Of a stretch of 64,000 nucleotides of DNA, positions 45,766-58,746 are shown in pieces. Position 1 is the first letter of the stretch; each line of letters opens with the position of its first letter. Origin of the DNA: Anthoceros angustus. Taxonomy: Eukaryota > Streptophyta > Anthocerotopsida > Anthocerotales > Anthocerotaceae. The notes beneath the pieces are model-generated. The model was not told the DNA's origin and made no database searches. It saw only the letters and a program-made list of their open reading frames with translations. A program made the translations under genes and the position numbers. The stretch lies in the NCBI GenBank assembly GCA_010909165.1, contig VJWM01000011.1, forward strand, positions 248,001-312,000, read 5' to 3'.

Positions 45766-46199
45766 GGCAACCCGACTCAGCGGTGGCGGAAGGATGTGTA
45801 GCTTGAAGAAGGAGAGGAGCATGATGACAATGCAAGTGGAGGTCACGGTGGCGCAGCAGACAAGCGTGCTTTCTGCGGAATGCGAGGTAATGAAGCGTGA
45901 GCCAGTGGGCGTCGCCATTTTACGGGTCGGCAAGAAGCCGCCTACTCACTGATGTCCGTGAGGACATGATGAAGGTGCACTGGTATTTAATAAAGCACGG
46001 AACTCGTTTTCTAAGGAAACCACGTCATGCCAATGATGGGCATGTATGCATATCAAAACAAACATGTGCCATACTCCAAGGATGCCATTGTCCTTGGATA
46101 ATGGCTGTTTATAATACCTATAAATGGCCATAAACATATTGGTCTAAAATAACACTTAACAATGGTTTTTAAAAAAGGGGATGTCACTGGTGTGAACGC

Positions 46200-48469
46200 G
46201 GTTGAAAAGGGGATGCATATGCCGTGTCCAATTCTCAGGACAATGGAAGATGGTGGTGTCGGTGGCGTCATCTCGTCTCGGGCTTCGCTCGGCATCATCC
46301 TCGAGTCTCGCCTTCATCTCTAAATTGAGCCGGTATTTGCGATGGCCCCCGGGAGCCCGACATTGGGAGATGGGGCACCATTAGCCAAGGGATGCAACCA
46401 TCCCCCCACTGGGAACCCGATAGAGGCAGATGACGCCCAAGTGAGCTTGGAACGTGGCCGCGATCGCAATAGGAAGGAGATTCAGGCGCGAGCGCTTGCC
46501 GTGAAAAAGATGAAGAAGAGAGGCCGAAGAAGGGCGCGTTGGCCCACGATGCTAGCAAGCAAGGACGATGACACCACCGATACGGACAAGGTTCAGGTAG
46601 CACACATGCTGACAAGTATGCAGCTATTGGTGACATCAGCGCGACCTATATGCAGAAGGAGTGGCGTTCCGCTCTTGACAGGGAATGTGTGCATATTTGG
46701 GACTTGGATGATGCCAGGGGAATCTTGCACTCTCTTGGGAAACTTGTTGCTGTGAGCCTCCTTTGTTTGGAATGGAACCATGTTCTTGGTGATGAGCCCT
46801 CATGTTCAAAAGATGTAGGCAATGTCCATAGCTGGCCACTCAGGCATGTGCTTGATGTGAGTGATAGGTCTTGGTGTACAGACCTTGCACGCTTTTCCAC
46901 CTCACAACCTTCCATGCTGAATGTGAACTTCCATTTTACGGACAGATTGTTACGCAGATTTTAATGAACCTCCATTGGTTTTACGAGAAGCTGGTCATGA
47001 TAAAATAGTGCGGCCGATAATTACGATAGCATTTCTACTCGATCAAATAGGAAATCAGGACATTTTATGTTAAAGATGCTACTTAATGAGGCGGACATGC
47101 TGCAACTTCAGTGTAATAAGTACTCAAGGTGGCAAGTGCCAGTATGACACTCAAGGTACTGAGAGATTGCCCTCCTTTACATGCCTCATTATTACTGTCA
47201 ATAAAATGCCTTTATAAGAACACGATTGTGACCATGCACATGTCCCGGTAGGAGGAGGAGAAAGATCCGCCCGAATATTGCAGCCATTTAAAGGCGTAAC
47301 ATGGTTTTGCCATCGCTTGGTCATATCGGTCACATGGTGCGCGGACATCGAGGGAGCAGGAAATTTGGTCATTCGTCGCCAAGACGGTGTAACAGGCAAC
47401 CTACAGTTTGAATTAATTGCAACAGCGTTTCAAGTGTTTAGCCTCGTAAATCGCATTCACTTTACGATATTAACTTTTGCCGGTATGGCTCGCCTTTGTG
47501 ATGTGAAGAAGCATCTGACCGCTAGACATTTCTTCACCAACATTAGAGGCCTACAACATCTAGCGAAGGCGGCGCATGGGTTGTCGCTGTCTTGAATATG
47601 ATTAGACTCGTTCCTTATCTATTTTTGCAAGGGAACAACCACTCGTCCGTGGGAAATGTAGAGGTTTTTTCCATGCAAGCTTGCTTGATGAGGAAGACAA
47701 AGAATTGACCGCGCTGTTGTGCAGGACGGGAGAAGATCTGACATCTAGGCTCGTGCATGCCCTCATCCTTCTGAGATGTGCACTTACCGCCATCGGTAGC
47801 TTCCGATGTGTCCGTTTTTTCGTTTCCTTTTCTGAACATCGTTTGGTTTTCGCAATCGCTCGGGCTAGAAGGATTGAAATTGCTGCTTGCCTGCAATCCG
47901 GTGGATGTGTGGCGAGGTTCTGGTCATGCATCTCCAGGGCCTGGGCTTGCATCGCAGACTTATGATATTGCTTAGGCGCTGCAGGATTAGCCTGTGTGAA
48001 TCGATGGTCCTTGCCGTGATGTATGGCTGGTGATGACGGTCGATGATTGATCCATTACATGTTCATATCGATGTGGTCGATGGTTGTAGTGTGATGCATA
48101 GTGCAATCCTTTATAGGCTATGCTGAATTCACCGCTTGAAAGTGAGCAGCTGTCGGTCACATGCAAATGCCTAGTATGACCATGTATTGTATGCGTCCAC
48201 ATGCCCTCCTATTGTCTGTCGACACTGACACGTCCGTCCGCCATGCTATGCTATGCATTGTAGTGCTTTGATTTCCCCGACGGCTGGAGTTTGGGGAGAA
48301 ATGGAAATGCAGTGTGGGATCCGGAGGCATCACAAGAAGCCGGTGCAAACCGAGGTCGCCTAGGGGGGGAGGGTTTTTTCCCACCGGATGAAGTTCCACA
48401 TTCCCAAGAAGCTTATGAGGCGGAAGGGACTCTCGGTGGCCCTCATGTTGCTCGCTTAGCTGCTGCATT
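46200..48469 (+). CDS. unidentified gene, 5' part (interrupted by Copia B)
   Basis: Plus-strand open stretches occur at 46,342-46,660 (basic: RNRKEIQARALAVKKMKKRG), 46,640-46,760 (MQKEWRSALDRECVHIWDLD), 47,278-47,595 and 48,291-48,469 (GEGFFPPDEVPHSQEAYEAE, GPHVARLAAA). The last is cut exactly at the Copia B insertion; skipping the Copia and one GCATT, the frame continues for a few codons at 58,965. No domain is recognised. It probably belongs to a larger transposon that also includes 58,965-61,071. Confidence 0.4.
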
Positions 48470-48683
48470 TGTTGAGAGTGAAGACCCTGGTACAGGGTTT
48501 AGCATAACTCGCTTACATATATGCACGCGTTAGGGTTAGTTATGTTAAATTTTGTTATATAAGGGTCGTGTGTGTAGGGCAACATGTGAAGACCGTATAA
48601 AAACAGTTTTGTATTCACTTTTTGATATGATGAGAAACATTTGTCGATAGCAAGTGTGTGTTGCTCTCTCCACATTTTACATA
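48470..48683 (+). repeat. 5' LTR of Copia B
   Basis: It opens TGTTGAGAGTGAAGACC and ends TTTTACATA, with a TATAAAAACAG promoter-like box at 48,596-48,606. It matches 58,747-58,959 closely apart from short gaps. Confidence 0.92.
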
Positions 48684-48695
48684 TGGTATCAGAGC
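48684..48695 (+). other. primer binding site, tRNA-iMet type
   Basis: TGGTATCAGAGC directly follows the 5' LTR and is the standard initiator-methionine tRNA primer site of plant Copia elements. Confidence 0.92.
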
Positions 48696-48723
48696 TTGTT
48701 ATGCTCCGCCCATTCCTCAGGCC

Positions 48724-51700
48724 ATGATGCCTGGACGAGGAGGCTCTCGTGCGAGGAGGCAGCCTAAAGGTGGCGGAGAAAGCGATCGTGGAGGAAATTT
48801 CCAGCGATTGCAAAATAATCACTGGCCTAGACAACGTCCTAGACACATGCAGCCAACTATCCAGACATCTGGATTAGACATTTTGTAGATACACATTCAG
48901 GTAGTTCAGCTGGTAGAGCTAGAGCAGCAAGCAGGCGGGAACGTAATTCTAGAATACATTCCTTATACCATGCGCCTAAGTAGAAACCACAATCTTGATT
49001 TGTTCTACAAGCCACCTGAGGCATTCCTCCCGAGCTATTTCTTCCGGGATCTTCAGCGTTCTCCCCAGTTCTAGCGGACAATCCCTTGTTTGTACCTGTC
49101 AAAATTCAAGATCGAGGGGCACCTCAAGCCGATTTTGAAAAGAGAATCGAGTACTCTGCGGAGAGTCAAATCAACTTATCTTAGGGATGGAGTAGCGCTC
49201 TTGGTCAAGCAACTCAATCAACAAGGCAATTGCAAGGATTTCGAGAATCGCTCCAGGAGATGGATCTTGGCCAGGGCTTCTCATCGGAATCTTCTCCTTC
49301 CAGGAGAGATTCCATCATGTGACCAGACTTCCGCTGGTGGAGAGGGCGGGTGGCACGAACCGGCAGGAGCAGTGGTGACCTTTGGTGCAGACACAGGCGC
49401 GGCCACCGCTGCATCTCTTCTTGAACTTGTGTCTTCTTATTGATTGGTCCAACTAACCCGCTTCTTTTGTTTCACATGAAAGGGGCGTTAGGAAACCCTA
49501 AAATAAAAAAACAATTGAAGCGTTGCATGAGTTTTTGCTAACCCTCTATGTCGAAGGTCGATGAGGAGGAATCTGTTGGTCAAACAACCTTGTTTGCCCC
49601 CCACCAACCCCTATCGAACACTGAACACAAGTCGTCGGGTCCTAAGCATTCTCATGAACATATAAATAATTGAACGCATAATCGCATCCTAACTTTGTTT
49701 GTATATGCCCATAGTAAAGAGATAATCTGTTGAGTTAATGTCCCTTGCTTTGATGATAGCGATCATAGTAGCGGTCCGCATCTCGATTTCGAGAGGAAGG
49801 TGAGGTTGATATAGCGGCTGCTTCCGCGATTAGCGAGTCCTCATCACACGACACCAAAGCCGTCGGCATAATGGCAACCCCATCCTTCACGTCTAATCTC
49901 AAAGAAAAGATAGGTTTAATGGCACTAAGTACCCGATCCGGAAGTGCGCATGAAAGCCATCTTGATTGCGTGGTTGTTTGGAGTGTTGTGGATGGTTCCT
50001 TTCGAGAACCCATCCAGCGGGTTCTGGTGACAAAAAGGTGTCACCCGAGTTGTTTGCGATTCTCATCAATGCCCCCTTCGTCCCCTTTGAGTGCCGGGGC
50101 ATCCAAATGGAATGTTCAGGAAAGGCGTATCAAATTAATGACTTGTCTTCTGTCGGGAATTTTCTCTCGGTGAAAGAAGGGATAAGGTGGCGTCTTTACC
50201 GACAAATTCTCACCTCCGATCCAGACTTGCCTCCTTCAACATCAAGATTGAGGAGGAGCATAGTGGTTCGATTCTTGAGCATCTTGCCGCTACTCTTCAA
50301 CAATTCGTCGGCTCCTATAATGGACCTTTGAAACGCCTCCCAGGCTGCTACGCCGAGGCTAAATGACAATTGATGACATTGTCGCCTGCATCGGGAGGAA
50401 CGAGCGGCTGTTCTCTATTAGTGGATCCAAGCCAAAGGCCGAAAAGTCTTGGCGGCTCGGTTCAAGCCAAACAAATAGAAAGGCAAGACTCACTCTCCAA
50501 ACCAGTGGGTGCAGGTCTTCTCCTACAAAGAAGTTTCGGCAGTGCGGAATCACAGACCTTTGGGCTCGGATCGTAAGAAGAAGGCAGGCGAACCCCAGAA
50601 GAAGGCTTCCACCAGTGTTGCTGTTAAGGACAAGGGCTCGAATGAAAATTCGACGTCTGCAGACAGCAAAGGAACAGTTAGAATATACACAATTTGCCTC
50701 TCTAATTCAAAGCACGATAAGGACAGTTGGTACTTGGATTCAGGTGCAACTGCCCACATATGCAAGGACAGAGATTTGTTCTCGTACCTGGATACCTCTC
50801 ACACTGCTGAAAAGGTGTTGCTTGGAGACGAGAAAAATGAGACAGGCCTTCGCATTGAAGGGCAGGGTAAATGCACCTTCATCTTACATGACAGAACTGA
50901 CCTGGTTTTGGAAGATGTTCTGTATGTGCCAAGGATGGCCAAGAATCTTGTGTCCTTGAGTCGTTTGCTTAGCATGAGCGCATATAGTATGTTTGCAGAC
51001 CAGAGTTCCTGTTCTTTCTATACCACTGCTGTTCCACACAGACTAGTGTTTAGAGGCATTCAGACGGTGACACATGCACTGGATATCCATTGTAAGCTTG
51101 CACACCTACATTGTCAACAATGTCGGATGGACTCCAAATTTTAGCTTCTCTTTGTACGCCCCAGTCACGCCAAGCGGCTAAGATAATCGATATGTCATAC
51201 TGATTTGCTATAGAGAGCCCTTACCAGTGCTTCAAGGACTTGCCTATTTGTGAGGCTTGTATCCTGCGCGAAGGGCGACCATTTCCACTACCCCCACACA
51301 TAAAGCATCCGTCCTTGAGTTAATACATGCGGATATCTCAGAAAAATCCACGAGCCATCACTAGGAGGTTCTCGATATTACCTTTCCCTCACAGATGACT
51401 TCAGTCGCTATTCCTGGACCTTCCCCATGCAGCTCAAGAGTGACACTTTTCATACATTCAAGAATGGCTCAAGAAGAGAGATAGTGGTTAAATGGCTCGC
51501 GGACAATAACCGAATTTGTGAATGCCAGTTTGATTCTTATCTGCGGGGAGCATGGAATTGACGTCGATTGTGATTCTTATACTCCTCAACACAGTTCTTG
51601 GCGGAAAAATCGAGACCTCTCGGTATGACTCATGACATGCTCCTCTGGGCTGGACTTCCTCAAGGATCTTGGGCGAGGCGGTTGTCATTGCTGCCCATTA

Positions 51701-51870
51701 CAGATCGTGTACACAAGTCTTTGTCAAGGACGGACCCCTATGAGGTATTGCGTAAGCCTAGCATTCTCCACCTCAGTCTTGGATCTCGAGCTTTTGCTTA
51801 TATCCATGCCAAGAGGAGGAAATTGGACAATAGGGCTCAGGTCTTATTTTCGTTGGATATAGTGAGAATG
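48724..51870 (+). pseudogene. Copia B interior, copy 1: gag, protease, integrase (no RT)
   Basis: A basic Gly/Arg-rich leader peptide starts at 48,724 (MMPGRGGSRARRQPKGGGE). gag sequence runs about 49,740-50,600 with KAYQINDLSSVGNFLS. Protease is the best-preserved part: the frame 50,509-51,144 has DSGATAHICKDRDLFSYLD, KVLLGDEKNETGLRIEG and VLYVPRMAKNLVSLSRLL. Integrase begins near 51,140 and is heavily indel-ridden; it ends in a SRAFAYIHAKRRKLDNRAQ-type block (51,783-51,845). At about 51,866 (GTGAATGTGAAAGC) the sequence jumps back to gag. Confidence 0.85.
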
Positions 51871-54800
51871 TGAAAGCCATCTTGATTGCACGTTGCCGGA
51901 GTGTTGTGGATGGTTCCTTTTCCGAACCAGATCCCACAACGGGTTCACAAGTAAAGAAAGCAGGGCTGCGCAACGGTTGCTGCGCCTCATCAATGGGCTT
52001 GCCATGCACTCCCCGATGTTGAGTACCGGCGCATCCAAATCTGGAATCAGCTCGAGAAGACGTATCAAGTCATTAACATTATGACTAAATGCGTTGTCTG
52101 GCAGGAGTACTACTCTCACGAATGAAAGAAGGGGATAAGGTGGGCGTTTTACCAAAGAAATTCCGTCACCTCCGATCAGCCTTGCCTCCTTCAACATCAA
52201 GATTGAGGAGGAGCATGCGTGGTTCGATTGTTTGAGCATCTTGCCGCCTACTCTTCAACAATTCGTCACCCTATAATGGACCACCGAACGCCTCCCAATA
52301 CATTCTGAATCGCAAGCACCGACAATTGATGACATTGTCACGCTCGCATCGAGAGGAACCGAGCGGCTATTCTCTATTAGTGGATCCAAGCCAAAGGCCG
52401 AAAAGTCTTGGCGGCCTTCAAGCCAAACAAATAGAAAGGCAAGACTTACTCTCAAACCATAGTGGTTTGGGTCTTCTCCTACAAAGAAGTTCGAAATTGC
52501 AACCGTGCGGAATCGGACACGGGCTCGACCGTCAGAAGAAGAAGGCGTAACCAAGAAGGCTTCCACCAAAGGTTGCATGACAAGGGCTCGAATGAAAATT
52601 GACGTCTACAGCAGGAACAAGTTAGAATATACACAATTTGCCTCTCTAATTCAAAGCACGATAGGATAGTTGGTACTTGGATTCAGGTGCAACGCCCACA
52701 TCTGCAAGGACAGAGATTTGTTCTCGTACCTGGATACCTCTCACACTGTTGAAAAGGTGTTGCTTGGAGACGAGAAAAATGAGACAGTTTGAATTGAAGC
52801 GGTAAATGCACCTTCATCTTACATGAGTAATCGACCGGTTTTGGAAGATGTTTTGTATGTGCCAAGGATGGCCAAGAATCTTGTGTCCTTGAGTCGGTTT
52901 GCTTAGCATGAGAGCGCATATAGTATGTTTGCAGACGAGTTCTGTTCTTTCTATACCACCGCTCCACACTAGTGTTTAGAGGCATTCAGGACTGCACTGC
53001 TGGATATCCATTGTAAGCGCACTGTTACATTGTCACAACAACACAGTCGATGGACTCCAAATTTTTAGCTTCTCTTTGGCACGCCAGGCTTGGTCACGCC
53101 AACAGGGCTAAGCTAATCGATATGTCAGCTACGGACTGCTATAGAGAGCCCTTACCACAGTGCTTCAAGGACTTGCCTATTTGTGAGGCTTGTATCCTGG
53201 CGAACCAGAAGGAGCAGCCATTTCCCACTACCCCTGCACATAGAGCCAGTCACGTCCTTGAGTTAATACATGCGGATATCTCAGGAAAAATCCATGAGCC
53301 ATCACTAGGAGGTTCTCGATATTACCTTTCCCTCACATATGACTTCAGTCGCTATTCCTGGACCTTCCCCATGCAGCTCAAGAGTGACACTTTTCATCTG
53401 TTCAAGGAATGGCTCTCGAGACGATGGGGTGGTTAAATGGCTCAGACAATGGTAATCGAATTTGTGAATGCCTGTTTGATTCTTATCTGCAGGAGCATGG
53501 AATCGGGCCGATTGCTGATACTCCATAACACAACGGAGTTCGAGCGGAAAAATCGACCTTGCTCGGTATGACTCGCAGATGCTCCTGGACTTCCTCAAGG
53601 ATATCTGCGGGCGGTTGTCCGCTACTTACATTCGAATCGGTACACAAGTGCCAAGGGACCCCTATGAGGTAGGCAACAGAAGCCTAGCATTCTCCACCTC
53701 TTGGCTCTCGAGCTTTTGCTTATATCCTGCCGAAAAGAGGAGGAAATTGGACAATAGGGCTCGGTCTTATTTTGTTGGATATAGTGAGAATGTGAAAGCA
53801 CAGTATGACAAGCAAGCATTCCATAATTACGGGAGTGTTACCTTTTTGGAGCCTCATGCCCCTATCGGTGAGCCAGCTTCCGAGGGAGTCATTGCAGTTA
53901 CAGAGGGAGCCGATGATGATGCAGACCCAGATGAGCTTGATTCTGCGCATGCACATGTCGACTACCCTCAGGATGATGCTGATGCTGCCCCTGCCGATGA
54001 TCCTCCACCTGTGCCTGCTAATCAAGAACAACCTGTTGGATTAGGACGGGCTGATGATCATCAGGCAGCATCCCTTGAGCAGGCACCCCTGGATGATTTC
54101 GACATGCACCATGATGAGCATTTCGATGATCTCTTTAATGAAAATGAAGGGCATGGTTTTGAGGACATACCTGAACATGCCAAACCGCACTAGAGATGAT
54201 GAGGAGGCACGGTCCACGAACAAGAGCTTAGCTCCACACGTCCGAGCCAGCTTCAGTGGAAGGAGCCCCATATCGATCAATAGACTTGAGCACACATCCT
54301 CGATCACGGTTCCCTTACGATGAACCTAAAACTACTGTTGCAAGCCTTGAATGGTCGAATTTGCACAATGGCGTGTAGCGATCGAGGGGCGAATATCGAT
54401 CCTTGATTAAAAATAAGACCTAGACACTTGTAGACCTCCACACGGAAGGAAGCCCATCTCATGTAAGTGGGTCTTCAAGTTAAAGTTGAACGCTAAAGGT
54501 GAAGTAGCTAGGTTCAAGGCACGACTTGTGGCAAGAGGATTCACGCAAGTAGAGGGGTTGGATTACCAGGAGACCTTCTCACCTGTGGTTCGAGCACAGT
54601 CCATTCGTATGATCCTGGCACTTGCTACACAATTTGACCTGGACCTGGAGCAAATGGACATGTGCACAGCCTTCCTCTATGGGGCCTTGGACGAAGACCT
54701 GTACATGGAGCAGCCGGAGGCATATGTTGATCAAAAGCATCCGCACAAGCTGTTAAAGCTGCTCAAGTGCATATATGGCCTCAAGCAGTGGAAGAGTACA

Positions 54801-55002
54801 TTATCACTATACATGTGTTTTACGCTAAGGATCAACTTCGTCCAAAATCTGCGGAACCTGGCGTGTATAGACTTACGAGGGAGAGTATGTGATCACGGCC
54901 CTTCACGGCGATGTCATCCACGGCTACAACACCCCTTGCTCTCAGTTAAGTCTATGTTGAGTAGCAAATTTGAAATGAAAGACATAGGTGCACTTAGGTT
55001 TG
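51866..55002 (+). pseudogene. Copia B interior, copy 2: gag, protease, integrase, linker, partial RT
   Basis: gag restarts with KAILIARCRSVVDGSF-like sequence (51,870-52,600), protease follows at 52,610-53,000 and integrase at 53,050-53,800, where FLASLWHARLGHANRAKLID, the HHCC Cys block (CEACILAN) and ELIHADISGKIHEPS are intact. An acidic linker (53,880-54,330, PDELDSAHAHVDYPQDDADA) precedes RT (54,486-55,002: GEVARFKARLVARGFTQVEG, ETFSPVVRAQSIR, QMDMCTAFLYGALDEDLYME). RT stops after EMKDIGALRF, where the sequence jumps to protease. Confidence 0.88.
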
Positions 55003-57935
55003 CTTAGCATGAGCATATAGTATGTTTGCACGAGTTCATGTTCTTTCTATACCACTTCTTGTTCCACAGACTAGTGTTTAGAGGCATTCAGGACTGCATC
55101 TGCTGGATATCCATTGTAAGCTTGCACACATTGTCAACAACACCGTCGATGGACTCCAAATTTTAGCTTCTCTTTGGCACAGCTTGGTCACGCCAATGTG
55201 GCTAAGCTAATCGATATGTCACCACGGACTATAGAGAGCCCTTACCACAGGCTTCAAGGACTTGCCTATTTGTGAGGCTTGTATCCTGCGAAGGAGCGCC
55301 ATTTCCACTACCCCCGCAATAGAGCCACGTCCTTGAGTTAATACATGCGGATATCTCAGGAAAAATCCACGAGCCATCACTAGGAGGTTCTCGATATTAC
55401 CTTTCCCTCACAGATGACTTGTGGACCTTCCCATGACTCAAGAGTGACACTTTTCATCTTCAAGGAATGGCTCAAGAAGAGAGATAGTGGTTAAATGGCT
55501 CCGCACGGACAATGGCACTGAATTTGTGAATGCCCTGTTTGATTCTTATCTGCAGGAGCATGGAATTCAGCCGCTACGCCACTCCGCAACACAACGGAGT
55601 TGCTGAGCGGAAAAATCAGACCTTGCTCGGTATGACTCATGATGCTCCTCTGGGACTTCCTCAAGGATCTTGGGCGAGGGGTTGTCGCCGCTACTTACAT
55701 TGAAGTGCGTGGCCAAGGGCTCATGAGGTATTCGCAACTAAGCCTAGCATTCTCCACCTCCAGTCTTGGCTCTCGAGCTTTTGCTTATATCCATGCCGAA
55801 AAGAGGAGGAAATTGGACAATAGGGCTCAGGGTCTTATTTTCGTTGGATATAGTGAGAATGTGAAAGCATACAAGCTGTATGACAAGCACCGGCATTCCA
55901 TAATTCTGGCGCGGAGTGTTACCTTTTTGGAGCCTCATGCCCCTATCGGTGAGCCGCCCGAGGAGTCATTGCGAGGAGGGAGCCGATGATGATGCAGACC
56001 CAGATGAGCTTGATTCTGCGCATGCACATGTCGACTACCCTCGGATGATGTCGATGCCGCCCGCGATGATCCTCCACTGCTCGCTAATCAAGAACAACCT
56101 TGTTGGATTAGGGCGATGATCATCAGCGGCATCCTTGAGTGCACCCTCGGATGATTTTGACATGCACCATGATGAGCATTTTGATGATCTCTTTAATGAA
56201 AATGAAGGGCATGGTTTTGAGGACATACCTGAACATGCCAAACCCGCACCTAGAGATGATGAGGAGGCACCTGGTCCACCAGAACAAGAGCTTAGACACT
56301 CCACACGTCACAGGCCAGCTAGGTCAGAGTGGAAGGAGCCCCATGTCCAATAGACTTGTGCACACATCCTCATCACGGTTCCTTACGATGAACCTAAAAC
56401 TCACGCAAGCCTTCAATGGTCCAATCGCACAATGGCGCGATGAGGCGAATATCGCCCTTGATTAAAATAAGACTAGACACTTGTAGACCTCCCACGGAAG
56501 GAAGCCCATCTCATGTAAGTGGGTCTTCAAGTTAAAGTTGAACGCTAAAGGTGAAGTAGCTAGGTTCAACGACTTGTGGCAAGAGGATTCACGCAAGTAG
56601 AGGTTGGATTCAGGAGACCTTCTCACCGTGGTTCGAGCATCCCATTCGTATGATCCTGGCACTTGCTACACAATTTGACCTGGACCTGGAGCAAATGGAC
56701 ATGTGCACAGCCTTCCTCTATGGGGCCTTGGACGAAGACCTGTACATGGAGCAGCCGGAGGCATATGTTGATCAAAAGCATCCGCACAAGGTGTTAAAGC
56801 TGCTCAAGTGCATATATGGCCTCAAGCAGAGTGGAAGAGTCTGGTACATCACTATACATGTGTTTCTGCTAAGGATCAACTTCGTCCAAAGTACTGCAGA
56901 CACAAACGTGTATAGACTTACCAGGGGAGAGGAGTATGTGATCCTGGCCCTTCACGTGGACGATGTCATCCTGGCTACCAACAGCCAGCCCTTGCTCTCA
57001 GAAGTTAAGTCTATGTTGAGTAGCAAATTTGAAATGAAAGACATAGGTGCACTTAGGTTCTGCTTGGGAATTCAGATTATCCGCAACAGACTTGACAGGC
57101 TGATGGTGATCCACCAGCTTAAGTATATCAATGAGATCCTACGAAAGTTCAAACTAGAAGACTGCCGACCAGCTACTACACCAGCAGCAGTTGGAGTCAA
57201 GCTTACTAGCCTCATGTGTCCGCAGAGTGCTCAAGACAAAAAGGATATGGAAATTATACCCTATAGGCATGCTGTGGGAAGCCTTATCTTTGTCGCCAAC
57301 TGGACAAGACCTGACATGCAATATCACGATTGTGATGTCTCGGTTCTGGAGAATCAGGCGAGAGCACCTTTGGGTAGCCGTAAAAAGAATCTTCAGGTAT
57401 CTTAAAGGTACCATGCACCTTGGGATAATCTAAGGTGGAGCAATGGGCAGGATAAACTTATCTTGTCGGGGGGTCACGGATGCGGTTGGGCTTGATTCGG
57501 ACTCCAGAGCTTTGTCCACATATTGTTTTCTATTAGCGTGGTCAACTGGGCGACCAAAGCGGGGCGTCCATATCACTCTCCTCGACTAAGGCGGAGTACA
57601 AGTCTCTTACAGAAGCCACAAAGGAGGCTGAGTGGGAGAGGAGGTTCTTACATGATCTCGGGCAGGAGCAAGTTGAGCCGACCCCGATTTCCTGTGACAA
57701 CATGTCTGCCTTGGCCTTGGTCGCTAACCCTCGTTTCCACAAAAGAACAAAGCACATTGAGATTCAGCACCACTATATTCGTGATGCTGTGGACAGAGGG
57801 GTTACTAAGGTAGGTTTTGTTGGGACAGAGGACAACACTGCTGACATCCTGACGAAGGCCCTGCCAACGCACAAGCACTATCAGCATATGGAGGGCTTAG
57901 GTATTGGTGACTTCTCAGCGCACACAGAACAATGA
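55003..57935 (+). pseudogene. Copia B interior, copy 3: end of protease, integrase, linker, full RT, RNase H
   Basis: This copy restarts inside protease (LAQHEHIVCL-type decay of LLSMSAYSMF) and runs through integrase (55,140-55,990), the acidic linker (55,980-56,350) and a near-complete RT. The RT frame from 56,650 is open for 251 codons, with QMDMCTAFLYGALDEDLYME, ILALHVDDVILATN (catalytic HVDD where Copia elements usually have YVDD), CLGIQIIRNRLDRLMVIHQ and GSLIFVANWTRPDMQY. RNase H ends it with HKRTKHIEIQHHYIRDAVDR and ADILTKALPTHKHYQHM (57,702-57,935). Confidence 0.9.
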
Positions 57936-58146
57936 TGCTGGACTTATCTGGTGGTTTGGGGAGACAGGTGCCCTCCTTCTGTTGGTGGTCCAGACCATAG
58001 CTTGTGGTAGAGCCTTTCCAGCAGTCCAGCACCTGCCCATTCTCCCCAGGCATCCAGAGCCCTGTCCAGGCCACACAGTGTGGCGTCAGAATCATGAACA
58101 ACAGAATTACAAAGTCAGCATTAGGTGGATGAAGATCCTTGCATAC

Positions 58147-58607
58147 CTAATCACTTGGATGCCGACAATCTGTAGCCGAGCCAGCAGCAAACTCGGACCC
58201 TTCCCCCAGCAGTTTAGTCAGTTTAGCGGTGTCCTTCAGCAGTGTGAGCAGGTCAGTCCTACTCTCCAGCTCGCGCAGGACCTCCGGGTCGGTGTTGTCA
58301 GCCGTGGGAAGATTACTTTGCCAGTCCACAGTAGGTTGATGGACATCTTCCAGCTGCCAACCCTTATGCACTGCCCAACCGAAATCCTTTCATCCCATCT
58401 GTCCTCCTTAGTATCTGTCTGGTTGCAGAGGGAGCTTTGCCCAGGTTGGGCCTTGGCCGATCTCCCCTTGGCAGCAGGCTTGCTCACGCCATCGCCACAT
58501 CGTTTCCTGCTCCTCAGCTTCATGTTGAAGAAGCAGGAAGTAATCCTGATCAGCATGAACAGAGCGAGCTGGATGATAGTTATGAGGGTGGTGGTCTGGA
58601 ATGCCAT
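58147..58607 (-). CDS. antisense membrane ORF of Copia B (aORF-B)
   Basis: Lying between RNase H and the 3' LTR on the opposite strand, an ATG at 58,607 opens 123 codons. Residues about 8-29 form a hydrophobic helix (ITIIQLALFMLIRITSCFF), followed by a basic linker (MKLRSRKRCGDG). Near residue 80 the coding signal passes to a second frame (58,371-58,147) containing VLRELESRTDLLTLLKDTAK and a stop. This is the same layout as aORF-A: one membrane helix with a late [ST]xC, a charged linker, then an amphipathic helix with similar D-x-x-T-x-x-L-L-x-D-T spacing. The sense strand is also open here (57,904-58,632, 242 codons), so the coding strand is not proven; conservation with Copia A favours this one. 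Confidence 0.55.
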
Positions 58608-58738
58608 TTTTATGTTCCCCTCAGGCACTTGAATGTGGCGGGTAGTAGGCGTGGAGGCGGCGTAAGAGGAAGGCGGCGTTAGAGGATCCCATGGTCGTGA
58701 GGAGGGGCGAAAGCGACTTAGCGTGCGCTCGTTCTTTC

Positions 58739-58746
58739 GAGAGGAG
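58739..58746 (+). other. polypurine tract of Copia B
   Basis: GAGAGGAG immediately precedes the 3' LTR, the expected plus-strand primer position. Confidence 0.75.
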
